This document shows, piece by piece, positions 1 to 8,348 of a stretch of 64,000 bases of DNA. The DNA is from Bacillus sp. FJAT-42315 (GTDB lineage: Bacteria > Bacillota > Bacilli > Bacillales > Domibacillaceae), in NCBI RefSeq assembly GCF_002797375.1, contig NZ_KZ454941.1, positions 1,511,907 to 1,575,906 on the forward strand. The letters run 5' to 3'. The notes beneath the pieces are model-generated. The model was not told the DNA's origin. It was given only the letters and a program-made list of their open reading frames with translations, and did not search any database. The position numbers and the translations under genes were made by a program. Position 1 is the first letter of the stretch. The number at the start of each line of letters is the position of its first letter.

Positions 1-87
1 TATAAGAAGAAAATGCAACGAGAAATGACTCAATTTAAAAAGCGTGAGCGCCGATTAGAATCAAAACGAGGCAATAATAAAAAGTAG
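1..87 (+). CDS. cshB: DEAD-box RNA helicase CshB, C-terminal end only
   Basis: The window opens inside a reading frame that runs in frame 1 to a TAG at 85-87. The 28 visible residues are very basic (KKKMQREMTQFKKRERR and a KK ending), which fits the lysine/arginine-rich tail of the DEAD-box helicase CshB (YqfR). The position immediately upstream of nfo is the same as in Bacillus subtilis. The helicase core lies outside the window, so the call rests on tail composition and gene order. Confidence 0.75.
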   Translation, partial: YKKKMQREMTQFKKRERRLESKRGNNKK

Positions 88-96
88 TTTAAAAAG

Positions 97-124
97 GAAA
101 GGTCTGCTTTTGCAGACCTTTTTT
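97..124 (+). terminator. Rho-independent terminator after cshB
   Basis: The stem GGTCTGC/GCAGACC, extended by A/T pairs, has a short TTTT loop and is followed by a run of T. It separates cshB from nfo. Confidence 0.85.
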
Positions 125-180
125 GCTGATAAATCATGCAATCTTTAGTACAATAAAGTTAGGGTAAAGGAGAGGTACGT

Positions 181-1074
181 ATGTTGAAAATTGGTTCTCA
201 TGTGTCGATGAGCGGTAAGAAAATGTTGTTAGGTGCCAGCGAGGAAGCAGCTTCTTACGGAGCGAATACTTTTATGATTTATACGGGGGCACCGCAAAAC
301 ACGAGAAGAAAGAAGATAGAAGACTTGAATATTGATAAAGGCCAGTTCCATATGAAAGAGCATGGCATGGTCGATATCGTTGTTCATGCCCCTTATATTA
401 TTAATATTGCTAATACAAAAAATCCTGATACATTTGAGTTAGGAGTCAACTTTTTGCGCACAGAAATCGATCGGACGGCTGCGCTCGGTGCCAAACAAAT
501 TGTTCTTCACCCAGGCGCTCATGTTGGTGCTGGCACAGAAGCTGGTATTCAAAAAATTGTTGAGGGATTAAACGAAGTATTAACGAAAGACGACGATGTA
601 CAAATTGCTTTAGAGACGATGGCTGGAAAAGGATCGGAGTGTGGGATTTCTTTTGAAGAACTGGCGATGATCATAGACGGTGTTCATTTAAATGAGAAGT
701 TGTCCGTTTGTTTCGATACATGCCATACTCATGATGCTGGTTATGATATCGTGAACGATTTCGATGGTGTGTTGGATCAATTTGATCGCACTGTGGGGCT
801 CGATCGATTAAAAGTTCTTCACATTAACGATAGCAAAAATGAACGAGGCGCAAGAAAAGACCGCCATGAAAACATTGGATTTGGGCACATCGGATTTGAT
901 GCACTTCAATACATCGTTCACCATCCGCAATTAACAGAGGTTCCTAAAATATTAGAAACACCTTATGTTGGTGAAGACAAGAAGACGAGTAAACCACCTT
1001 ATCGCTTTGAAATTGAAATGCTACGATCAAAAATATTCGATCCGGAAGTAAGGGATAAAATCATTGCTCCGTAA
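181..1074 (+). CDS. nfo: Endonuclease IV (apurinic/apyrimidinic endonuclease)
   Basis: The 297-residue protein is a class II AP endonuclease that cuts the DNA backbone 5' to abasic sites in base-excision repair. It has the TIM-barrel metal-binding signatures of the family: [10 protein letters not shown], a VLHPGAH stretch, [27 protein letters not shown] and [21 protein letters not shown], which carry the His, Glu and Asp ligands of the trinuclear zinc site. Length is normal for Nfo. The ATG start has a clear AAGGAGAGG site 6 bases upstream. It is monocistronic, between the cshB terminator and convergent yqfT, as in B. subtilis (yqfS). Confidence 0.97.
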   Translation: MLKIGSHVSMSGKKMLLGASEEAASYGANTFMIYTGAPQNTRRKKIEDLNIDKGQFHMKEHGMVDIVVHAPYIINIANTKNPDTFELGVNFLRTEIDRTAALGAKQIVLHPGAHVGAGTEAGIQKIVEGLNEVLTKDDDVQIALETMAGKGSECGISFEELAMIIDGVHLNEKLSVCFDTCHTHDAGYDIVNDFDGVLDQFDRTVGLDRLKVLHINDSKNERGARKDRHENIGFGHIGFDALQYIVHHPQLTEVPKILETPYVGEDKKTSKPPYRFEIEMLRSKIFDPEVRDKIIAP

Positions 1075-1078
1075 GACA

Positions 1079-1132
1079 ACGATGAACATCCGGCAGTGCC
1101 TAATCAACGATAGACGCTGCCGGATGGATCGT
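1079..1132. repeat. Inverted repeat between convergent nfo and yqfT
   Basis: A 10-bp perfect stem CATCCGGCAG/CTGCCGGATG (1087-1096 and 1117-1126) is extended outward by ACGAT/ATCGT after a small internal loop. No T-run follows on either strand, so it is not a canonical intrinsic terminator, but it could end or protect both converging transcripts. Confidence 0.6.
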
Positions 1133-1137
1133 CGTGC

Positions 1138-1392
1138 TCATGGTTGAAACATAGAAAATAGTCTATTAATCTTTCGCGCTGTTTGTTCATTGGTAATGCG
1201 AGCGATGTCCTTCAATAATTGAATTCTTTCTCCATCATTAAATAAATCAATTTTTTTCCTGCGCAGTTGGCCAGCAATTTTCTCTGCTTCCTCTTGCTTC
1301 AATGAAATACTTAACCCTCTTGCATATTTCATTAGTTCATCTGCTGTAATAGTTTGAGCTCTTTGATTGATTAAATGCTGAACAAGTTTCAC
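1138..1392 (-). CDS. yqfT: YqfT family protein (DUF2624)
   Basis: The 84-residue, mainly helical, charged protein has no signal peptide or membrane segment. The N-terminal pattern (LVQHLINQRAQTIT, then a LMKYARGLSISL helix) and the position between nfo and yqfU match YqfT of B. subtilis, a DUF2624 member of unknown function. Longer open frames on the same strand up to 1571 overlap yqfU and have improbable composition. No function can be assigned. Confidence 0.8.
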   Translation of the reverse strand: MKLVQHLINQRAQTITADELMKYARGLSISLKQEEAEKIAGQLRRKKIDLFNDGERIQLLKDIARITNEQTARKINRLFSMFQP

Positions 1393-1486
1393 TGTCCGTC
1401 ACTCCTTTTCTCTTCTTTATAAATGTATGAGGAATAGAAGGGATGAGTGAATTTGTAACAAAAATAATAATAAAAGGAATGATGAT

Positions 1487-2359
1487 ATGCCAAAACAACA
1501 CAAAAAAGAAAAACCGACTCATTTAATTTATCGCCTAGCACTTGTCTTTTTAGGAGCGGCACTTGCAGCAATTTCTATCGAATTATTTCTTGTCCCCAAT
1601 AATATTATTGATGGTGGAATTATCGGGGTTTCACTGATCTTAAGTTACTTAATTGATCATCCTTTATTTTCCTTCTCTACATTTGTTATCGTACTAAATA
1701 TTCCGTTCTTATATTTTGGTTATAAACAGATCGGTAAAACGTTTATGTTTTCTTCACTATTTGGCATTGTTTGTCTTGCAGCGATCGAAAGTCAGTTGCA
1801 TCATTTTGATCCATTTACGACAGAACCGGTGTTAGCTTCTGTATTTGGTGGATTGATTTTAGGAGTAGGAGTAGGGCTTGTCATCCGACATGGCGGAACG
1901 CTTGATGGAACAGAAATTTTGGGGATTTTAATGACGAAAAAGTTGCCGTTTTCGGTTGGTGAATTTGTCATGTTTATTAATATTTTCATCTTTACTTGGG
2001 CTGCATTTGTGTTCGGACCAGAAAATGCGATGTATTCTGTTATGACCTATTATATTGCGTTTAAAGCGATTGATACGGTGTTGCAAGGGCTAGAAGAAAC
2101 GAAAGCCTGCATTATCGTGTCTGACCACTATGATGAAGTGTCTGATGCGATTTTGCATCGATTGGGACGCGGAACGACAAAGCTGAAAGGAAAAGGTGGC
2201 TTCACGGATGCGGATAAAGATGTGATTTATGTCGTTGTCACTAGGCTTGAAGTGATGAAGTTAAAAAATATCATTACCGATATCGATCCCAATGCCTTTT
2301 TAACGATTATGAATACGCAAGAAACGCATGGGGCTCGTTTTAAGTCAGCCATTCATTAA
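1487..2359 (+). CDS. yqfU: YitT-family membrane protein with C-terminal DUF2179 domain
   Basis: The 290-residue protein has about five or six hydrophobic segments in its first 200 residues, with glycine-rich loops such as [13 protein letters not shown] and [14 protein letters not shown] typical of YitT/DUF161 proteins. A soluble C-terminal DUF2179-like domain (about residues 210-285, with [25 protein letters not shown]) follows. Its substrate is unknown. The ATG at 1487 has AAAGGA upstream. A terminator directly follows the stop, so it is probably monocistronic. B. subtilis has yqfU at this place. Confidence 0.88.
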   Translation: MPKQHKKEKPTHLIYRLALVFLGAALAAISIELFLVPNNIIDGGIIGVSLILSYLIDHPLFSFSTFVIVLNIPFLYFGYKQIGKTFMFSSLFGIVCLAAIESQLHHFDPFTTEPVLASVFGGLILGVGVGLVIRHGGTLDGTEILGILMTKKLPFSVGEFVMFINIFIFTWAAFVFGPENAMYSVMTYYIAFKAIDTVLQGLEETKACIIVSDHYDEVSDAILHRLGRGTTKLKGKGGFTDADKDVIYVVVTRLEVMKLKNIITDIDPNAFLTIMNTQETHGARFKSAIH

Positions 2360-2366
2360 AAATAGG

Positions 2367-2398
2367 CCGGAACCGTTTTTCGAAGCGGTTCCGGTTTA
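2367..2398 (+). terminator. Terminator after yqfU
   Basis: A 9-bp GC-rich stem CCGGAACCG/CGGTTCCGG is followed by a T-rich tract interrupted by AC. Confidence 0.75.
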
Positions 2399-2436
2399 CT
2401 TTTTCATTGAAATCCTGTATACTTCAATTTGTTCTT

Positions 2437-2457
2437 AAATCGTAATCATTCTTATAA
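2437..2457 (+). promoter_or_regulatory. Zur box upstream of the zinc uptake operon
   Basis: The sequence has a perfect left half-site AAATCGTAAT followed by CATT. This matches the known Bacillus Zur operator (AAATCGTAATNATTACGATTT) in its left half; the right half is degenerate. It ends only 13 bases upstream of the znuC start, so binding would block the operon that also encodes Zur, giving zinc-dependent autoregulation. Confidence 0.75.
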
Positions 2458-2470
2458 AGGAGAAATTTCA

Positions 2471-3256
2471 ATGAATCAATCACCTATCATTGAAATAAAA
2501 GACGTATCCTACAGCTATGACCGTGATAATGTATTGGAAAACATTCAATTATCTGTCCCTAGAGGGGCATTTTTAGGTTTAGTAGGTCCAAACGGTTCGG
2601 GGAAATCAACGCTCTTAAAATTAATTTTAGGGCTGTTAAAAGTAAAAGAAGGGGAAATTTTTCTTTTCGGCACGCCTCAACGCCAGTTTAAAAGCTGGGA
2701 TAAGATCGGATTCGTGTCACAAAAAGCGAACTCTTTCAACACAGGATTTCCTGCGACCGTATTTGAAGTAGTAGCAAGTGGTTTAACCAAAAAGCTTGGC
2801 TTGTTTCGTAAGGCAGGTAGTAAAGAAAAGCAAGAAGTATTTGAAGCGGTTAAAGCGGTAGGAATGGAGCCGTTTTTATACCGTAATATCGGTGAACTTT
2901 CCGGTGGACAGCAGCAGCGAGTGTTTATTGCCAGAGCGATTGTCTCAAAGCCTGAAATTTTAATTCTTGATGAACCGACTGTTGGGGTTGATTCAAAAAA
3001 TGTTCAATCCTTCTATGAAATGCTGTCGTATTTAAATAAGGAGATGGGGATTACTTTGTTACTGGTGACGCATGATATCGGGATTGTTAGCGATCAAGTG
3101 ACGCATGTGGCTTGCTTAAACAAATATCTTCATTTTCATGGTAGCATGACGCAATTTAAACATTTAGATGAATCGGATCTGTCTAAGTTATATGGGCATG
3201 GGATTCACTTGCTAGAGCATCATCACGACCATGACCATAAGGAGGACAGTCAATGA
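2471..3256 (+). CDS. znuC: Zinc ABC transporter ATP-binding protein
   Basis: The 261-residue ATPase has Walker A GPNGSGKST, Q-loop VSQKA, signature LSGGQQQR, Walker B ILILDEPT and H-loop THD. The sequence ends in a histidine-rich tail (LEHHHDHDHKE), common in zinc transporter ATPases. The ATG at 2471 has AAAGGAG 8 bases upstream; a longer frame back to 2429 has no ribosome binding site and crosses the Zur box. It overlaps znuB by 4 bases and forms an operon with znuB and zur. No substrate-binding lipoprotein (znuA) gene lies next to it. Confidence 0.93.
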   Translation: MNQSPIIEIKDVSYSYDRDNVLENIQLSVPRGAFLGLVGPNGSGKSTLLKLILGLLKVKEGEIFLFGTPQRQFKSWDKIGFVSQKANSFNTGFPATVFEVVASGLTKKLGLFRKAGSKEKQEVFEAVKAVGMEPFLYRNIGELSGGQQQRVFIARAIVSKPEILILDEPTVGVDSKNVQSFYEMLSYLNKEMGITLLLVTHDIGIVSDQVTHVACLNKYLHFHGSMTQFKHLDESDLSKLYGHGIHLLEHHHDHDHKEDSQ

Positions 3257-4086
3257 TTGAAGCTATTTTACAATATGAATTTCTGCAAAATGCCTTTATT
3301 ACAGGAATCATTATCGGGATCATTGCTCCTTTGCTTGGCGCGTTTATTGTGGTGAGAAGGCTGTCGCTCATTGCCGATGCTCTTAGCCATGTGACGCTTG
3401 CTGGGATTGCAGCGGGTTTATATTTTGGGCAAAAGTTTGCTCTTACGTGGTTAAATCCGCTTTATGTTGGCATGGTGTTTTCGGTATTCGGTTCTTTGTT
3501 AATTGAGCGACTTCGTACAGTATATAGGCATTATCAAGAATTAGCGATTCCGATTATTTTATCTGGTGGAATTGGGATCGGTGTTATCTTCATTTCGCTT
3601 GCTGAAGGCTTTAATACCGATTTATTCAGTTATTTGTTTGGAAGCGTCAGTGCCGTTAGCCATAATGATTTAATCGTTATTATTGTGATTAGCCTGTTTG
3701 TCATTGCAACGGTCTTTTTATTGTATAAGGAGTTATTTTTGCTTTCCTTTGATGAAGAGCATGCCAAGGCATCGGGGATCGCTGCTAAATCGATCCATTT
3801 TGTTTTTATTGTGCTTGTGGCGCTCGTGATTGCTGCTTCGATGCGAATTGTCGGAGTGTTATTAGTATCTGCTTTAATGACATTACCTGTAGCTGCAAGT
3901 ATGAGGGTGGCTAGAGGGTTTAAGCAGACGATTTTCTTCTCAATTATCTTTGGAGAGATTGCGGTTGTGTCAGGGCTTGTTAGTGCGTACTATTTAGATT
4001 TAGCACCAGGAGGGACAATTGTTGTCGCTTCAATATTGATTTTGTTACTAGTCATTTCGTTGAAAAAGTTGAGCAAGCAATTTTAA
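3253..4086 (+). CDS. znuB: Zinc ABC transporter permease
   Basis: The 277-residue integral membrane protein has about eight hydrophobic segments and the ABC-3 permease pattern (GAFIVVRRLSLIADALSHVTLAG near residue 35 and a late MRIVGVLLVSALMTLPVAAS). It would form the membrane channel for Zn2+ energised by ZnuC. It starts at ATG 3253, overlapping the znuC stop by 4 bases, with GGAGG immediately upstream. zur follows, which supports zinc rather than manganese as substrate. Confidence 0.92.
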   Translation: MIEAILQYEFLQNAFITGIIIGIIAPLLGAFIVVRRLSLIADALSHVTLAGIAAGLYFGQKFALTWLNPLYVGMVFSVFGSLLIERLRTVYRHYQELAIPIILSGGIGIGVIFISLAEGFNTDLFSYLFGSVSAVSHNDLIVIIVISLFVIATVFLLYKELFLLSFDEEHAKASGIAAKSIHFVFIVLVALVIAASMRIVGVLLVSALMTLPVAASMRVARGFKQTIFFSIIFGEIAVVSGLVSAYYLDLAPGGTIVVASILILLLVISLKKLSKQF

Positions 4087-4101
4087 TATGGGGTGAATAG
4101 A

Positions 4102-4515
4102 ATGAATTTAACTCAGGCAATGGAGCTTTTAAAGACAAAGGGGTATAAGCAGACGGGAAAGAGAGAAGAGATGCTTTCTTTGTTTGCTAGAGAAGATAAA
4201 TATTTAACCGCAAAAGATGTGCTTGAGGATATGAAAGTTGATTATCCAGGTCTTAGCTTCGATACAATTTATCGAAATTTGGCTTTGTTTGTGAGCATGG
4301 GGATTCTTGAGGAAACGGAACTATCTGGCGAGCGTCATTTTCGTTTTACTTGCTCTCATGCGAAGCATCATCATCATTTCATCTGCATGGTATGCGGGAA
4401 AACGAAAGAGATTCATCTATGCCCGATGGACCATATCGATGAATTGAATGAGTATGATATCTCAGGACATAAATTTGAAATTTATGGAACTTGCCCGAAC
4501 TGCAAGGCATCCTAA
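4102..4515 (+). CDS. zur: Zinc uptake regulator Zur (Fur family)
   Basis: The 137-residue protein has an N-terminal winged helix (about residues 1-80, with the recognition region [13 protein letters not shown]) and a C-terminal dimer/metal domain with a His cluster ([14 protein letters not shown]) and the structural-zinc cysteine pairs CMVC and CPNC. It is a zinc-dependent repressor of zinc uptake genes. ATG 4102 is preferred over GTG 4093 because GGGGTGA sits at good spacing. It is the last gene of the znu operon and matches YqfV of B. subtilis. Fur or PerR is less likely given the operon. Confidence 0.92.
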   Translation: MNLTQAMELLKTKGYKQTGKREEMLSLFAREDKYLTAKDVLEDMKVDYPGLSFDTIYRNLALFVSMGILEETELSGERHFRFTCSHAKHHHHFICMVCGKTKEIHLCPMDHIDELNEYDISGHKFEIYGTCPNCKAS

Positions 4516-4526
4516 TCTTCAGAATC

Positions 4527-4578
4527 AAAAATCCTGATTCTTCCGTTGTTGAATGGAAGAATCAGGATTTTTAGCTTT
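4527..4578. terminator. Bidirectional terminator between zur and yqfW
   Basis: A 17-bp stem (AAAATCCTGATTCTTCC and its complement, 10-base loop) has T-runs on both strands, serving the convergent zur and yqfW transcripts. Confidence 0.9.
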
Positions 4579-4580
4579 TT

Positions 4581-5162
4581 TTAATAGGTTAGAGAATGAT
4601 TATACCAGTTTTGCACCCATTGTTGCGCCTGCGCCCAGTTGTCTACCCGAATGACTCCTTTTGGGACAGGATCTTGATTATAAGGTGTGTTAAATAACAT
4701 GACGGGAATATTAAGCTCTTCATGAATACTTACCGCATTATCATGCTTGTCTTCAAAGAAAATATCGACTTGATATTTTTTAGCCGCTTTAATTTTGTCA
4801 TGTGAACCAGTTAGTTCGATATGATCATATTGAAGGTTGTGTTCTTGAAACCATTTTTCTGTAATATATTGCAGATGGTTTCTTCTAGCGCTAATAAAAA
4901 ATAATTCAAATTGTTGCTTCCAGCTATCTAGTACTTCCTTGGCGCCTGGTGCAATGGGCGAGCTCTCATAAATGACGGGTTCACGCTCGTCAAACCAGTG
5001 ACGAAAGCGGTCGGCAGGAATATTAAGAGCCTCTGATAAATCATATTTTTTTATATCGTTTAACGTTATATTCATGGAAAAATCTTGATTAATAAATGGA
5101 ACTAAGCTAGTGGGACACGTAACAGTTCCGTCAATATCGATACCAAAACGTTTTTGTTTCAT
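4581..5162 (-). CDS. yqfW: HAD-superfamily putative nucleotidase
   Basis: The 193-residue protein begins with the HAD motif I DIDGTV (residues 9-14), the phosphorylated Asp plus acid/base Asp. It has motif II-like FISARR and motif III/IV around FFEDKHDNA. This fits the 5'(3')-deoxyribonucleotidase-like YqfW group, which would remove phosphate from nucleotides; the true substrate is not known. The ATG at 5162 has AAGGAG upstream on the minus strand. It is monocistronic and convergent with zur. Confidence 0.85.
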   Translation of the reverse strand: MKQKRFGIDIDGTVTCPTSLVPFINQDFSMNITLNDIKKYDLSEALNIPADRFRHWFDEREPVIYESSPIAPGAKEVLDSWKQQFELFFISARRNHLQYITEKWFQEHNLQYDHIELTGSHDKIKAAKKYQVDIFFEDKHDNAVSIHEELNIPVMLFNTPYNQDPVPKGVIRVDNWAQAQQWVQNWYNHSLTY

Positions 5163-5318
5163 TGCATTTGCTCCTTACTTTGTTCACTGTTCCTCAAAGT
5201 GTAACATATTTTTACGAGGATTGTTATCCCGCATTAACGGGTAGCTTTGAATAAATTTTTACTTCTCGTAAACAATAACAGTGCTCCTTCAAATTGTGAA
5301 AGTGGGGGATGAACAGTG

Positions 5319-5666
5319 ATGGATGAAACCAATGATAAGAATCGCTTTGTGAATGACACAGATATGAGGCCTATGCGAGAAGAAACTGCTGCAGAACTGG
5401 CTGAGCCTATTCCTTTTCCACGAAATGACGTTTCTGAAGAAGTAGACAGAGGTGTTCAGGAAGGGGAGGGAGGACGCGGACTTGGTTATTCGGGCTTAAT
5501 TTCCTCTATTCTTGCGCTCTTCATGCTTCCTGTCTTATTTGGAGCCATCGGTGTCGTGTTAGGCTTCATGGCTAGAAGAAGGGGATCTGAAGGGCTTGGA
5601 GCATGGGCGATTGGAATCGGTGTTGTCGCTCTTGTAGTTGGTTTATTCGTTCTTCCGTTTTTCTAA
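5319..5666 (+). CDS. yqfX: YqfX family membrane protein (DUF4190-like)
   Basis: The 115-residue protein has a hydrophilic, acidic N-terminal half and two C-terminal hydrophobic helices (ISSILALFMLPVLFGAIGVV and WAIGIGVVALVVGLFVLP) joined by a MARRRGSEG loop, the layout of DUF4190 proteins. ATG 5319 is chosen over GTG 5316; GGGGGATGA lies upstream. Position between yqfW and ispG matches yqfX. Function is unknown; the cytoplasmic tail and two-helix hairpin are all that can be seen. Confidence 0.82.
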   Translation: MDETNDKNRFVNDTDMRPMREETAAELAEPIPFPRNDVSEEVDRGVQEGEGGRGLGYSGLISSILALFMLPVLFGAIGVVLGFMARRRGSEGLGAWAIGIGVVALVVGLFVLPFF

Positions 5667-5695
5667 GATGATGTTTGAAAAAGGAGCAGAAAAGG

Positions 5696-5730
5696 GCCGT
5701 CTCAACTACTTATGAGACGGCTTCTTTTCT
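5696..5730. terminator. Terminator between yqfX and ispG
   Basis: The stem GCCGTCTCA/TGAGACGGC is followed by TTCTTTTCT on the plus strand and CCCTTTTCT on the minus strand, so it probably serves both convergent genes. Confidence 0.8.
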
Positions 5731-5740
5731 ACACTGAAAT

Positions 5741-6835
5741 TTATTTCACTTCTTGATTTTGTAAATATTCTTCGGCGATTTTGTCAATTTCTTTTTTCAA
5801 TTCTTCCACCATCGTTTCCTCTGGTACTTTTCGAACTGTTTTTCCTTTGCGGAATAATAATCCTTCGCCTCTTGCACCAGCGATGCCAATATCGGCTTCA
5901 CGAGCTTCTCCTGGACCGTTTACGGCACATCCAAGAACGGCTACTTTAATCGGTGCTTTAATTTTTTGGATATATTCTTCGACTTCATTGGCAATACTGA
6001 TCAAATCAATTTCAATGCGTCCACAAGTCGGACATGAAATTAATGTTGCTGCGTTCGAGGATAGTCCGAACGATTTTAATAACTCTCTTGCCACTTTCAC
6101 TTCTTCAACGGGGTCGGCACTTAAAGAAATACGTAATGTATTTCCGATGCCTTTGCTTAAAATTGCTCCGAGACCAGCCGCACTTTTGACCGTACCAGCA
6201 AATAGCGTACCGGATTCAGTGATGCCGAGGTGCAGTGGGTAATCGAATGCACGAGCCGCTTTCTCATACGCTTCAATGGCAAGATTTACATCTGATGCTT
6301 TCATGGAAACGATAATGTCATGAAAGTCTAGATCCTCTAAGATTTTAATATGGTGTAATGCGCTTTCCACCATACCATCTGCGGTAGGGTAACCATACTT
6401 TTCTAAAATTTTTCGCTCTAAGCTTCCGGCATTGACACCGATTCGAATCGGAATGCCTTTTGCTTTAGCCGCATTGACAACGGCTTCCACTTTTTCTCGG
6501 CGCCCAATATTACCCGGATTGATTCGGATTTTATCCACGCCGCCTTCAATCGCTTTTAAGGCGAGTTTATAATCAAAATGAATATCGGCCACTAATGGAA
6601 TGTTAATTTGTCTTTTTATATCAGCAATGGCATCAGCAGCACGTTCATCTGGGCAAGCGACGCGAACGATTTGACAGCCTGCTTCTTCCAGGCGATGAAT
6701 TTCTTTGACTGTGGCTTCGACATCGTGAGTTTTTGTTGTCGTCATACTTTGAATAAATAGTTCATTACTTCCGCCAATAGTTAAATCGCCAACTTTAACG
6801 GGACGGGTATTTGAACGATGGGTGATTTCACTCAA
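5741..6835 (-). CDS. ispG: 4-hydroxy-3-methylbut-2-enyl diphosphate synthase IspG (GcpE)
   Basis: The 364-residue iron-sulfur enzyme converts MEcPP to HMBPP in the MEP pathway of isoprenoid synthesis. It begins with [13 protein letters not shown], has the TIM-barrel motifs [13 protein letters not shown] and IRINPGNIG, and carries the [4Fe-4S] cysteines in SCPTCGR and [11 protein letters not shown]. The flavodoxin/ferredoxin-dependent short bacterial form is expected from its length. An AAAGGAG site precedes the start on the minus strand. Equivalent to yqfY of B. subtilis. Confidence 0.96.
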   Translation of the reverse strand: MSEITHRSNTRPVKVGDLTIGGSNELFIQSMTTTKTHDVEATVKEIHRLEEAGCQIVRVACPDERAADAIADIKRQINIPLVADIHFDYKLALKAIEGGVDKIRINPGNIGRREKVEAVVNAAKAKGIPIRIGVNAGSLERKILEKYGYPTADGMVESALHHIKILEDLDFHDIIVSMKASDVNLAIEAYEKAARAFDYPLHLGITESGTLFAGTVKSAAGLGAILSKGIGNTLRISLSADPVEEVKVARELLKSFGLSSNAATLISCPTCGRIEIDLISIANEVEEYIQKIKAPIKVAVLGCAVNGPGEAREADIGIAGARGEGLLFRKGKTVRKVPEETMVEELKKEIDKIAEEYLQNQEVK

Positions 6836-6936
6836 GGGTGATTCGCTCCTTTATAAGATCTAATAAAAAGCTTTTTCAATAAGTAATTGTACCAGTACTT
6901 GAACATAGATGACAAGAAAATGGCTAGTCAAAATGT

Positions 6937-7260
6937 CTATTCATAAACTGGAAATTGATAGGATTGGCCAATTTGGATTTTCTCAGGGGCGATTCCTTCG
7001 TTTAACCGACTGAAATCGTTGACGGCTTGAGCAATGTCAACGGGCAACTTTCCGTCGTGTATTTCTTCTAAAATAGATAGAACGGTGTCCCCGCTTTTCA
7101 TTTTGACCGTTTGAGAAGGGATCGAGGTGTTAGTTACAGGAGAATGCTCTTTTTCATGAATAACGGATTGGTCTTTTTTCGGAAGGGAACCTCGCGTTAA
7201 ATCATTCCAGGCGCCAGCTAATACCATTAGTAAAATGATAAAAAAGATAAAATTCTTCAC
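6937..7260 (-). CDS. yqfZ: YqfZ: membrane-anchored LysM-like protein
   Basis: The 107-residue protein has one N-terminal hydrophobic segment (residues 4-17, signal peptide or anchor) and a C-terminal LysM-like region (VKMKSGDTVLSILEEI to IQIGQSYQFPVYE). This suggests an exported protein that binds cell-wall glycan. It lies upstream of, and in the same direction as, ispG as in B. subtilis, and GGAGGG precedes the ATG. No catalytic domain is present. Confidence 0.82.
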   Translation of the reverse strand: MKNFIFFIILLMVLAGAWNDLTRGSLPKKDQSVIHEKEHSPVTNTSIPSQTVKMKSGDTVLSILEEIHDGKLPVDIAQAVNDFSRLNEGIAPEKIQIGQSYQFPVYE

Positions 7261-7310
7261 ATTCTCCCTCCTTTATTCTCAATATATGCTTGTCCTAACA
7301 ATAAATGAAC

Positions 7311-7359
7311 ATAATAAAAACTGAGGCGATCCCATATGTTGTTCTAGGAATCACCTCAG
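7311..7359 (-). terminator. Terminator after yqgB (minus strand)
   Basis: An imperfect stem (CTGAGG/CCTCAG with an inner GAT/ATC) is followed on the minus strand by TTTTTATT. Confidence 0.7.
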
Positions 7360-7369
7360 CTATTGTTCG

Positions 7370-8140
7370 TTATGCTTTAGATTTTGGAAGCGGAATTGTT
7401 CGAATCGCAAAATATATCACGATGATCGTTAGTAGCCAGTCTAGTAAAAAGCTATAAGAAAACTGGATGTGTGCGAAATCAATCATCGTCATGACGACAA
7501 TGGATGGTGTAATCGCATAGGAAGCTATCCGAAAGCTGTGACGATACTCGATTTTTCTTTTCAGCCCTTTATTCATCCATGATCCTACGGCAGCGAAGAT
7601 CGAGACTTTCATAAATCCAATAGCCGAAACAAATAAATAATAAGTAATAAATAGTATCGGCAGAAAAATAACTAAATAAGATTGCAATGTGTCGATGTAT
7701 GAAACGATTTGCTCGTTTGTCACACTTTTAGCAGTAGGGAAAAGGTAAGGGAAAGATTGCGTTTGTCCATTAACGGATAGGACGATTTCATTTTTCAAAA
7801 GACCTACTGCTTGGTCTTTGTTTTGCATGTCGATGGCTGAAACAGTACTTAAAGGATCAAAAATGATTTCTGTCTCGCCACGTTGAACAACTTTTGTTTT
7901 AGTAGAGGAAGTTAACACACCATCCTCAATGAGAAATGAAGGGAGATCCTTTTTAATAGCCATTTGCAAGTCCCCTAATCCGCTTGTTGCGATATGGGTA
8001 AAATAAACGATGAAGGGTAAACAAGAAATGAGCATGACAAAAAACACATAGCTGATCGTTTGCCCGATTCCTTGAAAACGAAAAAAGCCAATATGTTTAG
8101 GGGAATATAAGCTTTTGATGAATTGTTGAAAAATATTCAA
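7370..8140 (-). CDS. yqgB: DUF1189-family membrane protein YqgB
   Basis: The 256-residue protein has an N-terminal hydrophobic segment near residues 25-50, an extracytoplasmic-looking middle region (about 55-145) and two or three C-terminal hydrophobic segments. This layout, with the opening FQQFIKSLYSPKHIGFFRFQ, fits DUF1189 proteins such as B. subtilis YqgB. GGAGGC precedes the start. Function is unknown; some relatives are linked to maltodextrin genes, but nothing here supports that. Confidence 0.8.
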   Translation of the reverse strand: MNIFQQFIKSLYSPKHIGFFRFQGIGQTISYVFFVMLISCLPFIVYFTHIATSGLGDLQMAIKKDLPSFLIEDGVLTSSTKTKVVQRGETEIIFDPLSTVSAIDMQNKDQAVGLLKNEIVLSVNGQTQSFPYLFPTAKSVTNEQIVSYIDTLQSYLVIFLPILFITYYLFVSAIGFMKVSIFAAVGSWMNKGLKRKIEYRHSFRIASYAITPSIVVMTMIDFAHIQFSYSFLLDWLLTIIVIYFAIRTIPLPKSKA

Positions 8141-8348
8141 GATAGTTGCCTCCTTATGAATCCATTGTATGAAAACTTAGTGAAGAAAGCCACTATTCAT
8201 TTTTTGTAACATAAATGTAATAAAACTGTACTTATGTTAACGAATTGTAAATTTTAAGTTTAGGTTATTTACATTTCACTTATAATTTATTAATAATTGT
8301 AGAGGGTTAGCAAGTTTTGTCGAATTAAATTAATTAGGAGTTGGAGAA

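Noticed and set aside
8221..8300. TTAACG, TTTACA-like hexamers upstream of the Na/Pi transporter as a second PhoP box
   Set aside because: The hexamers do not hold an 11-bp period and match poorly, unlike the pstS array.
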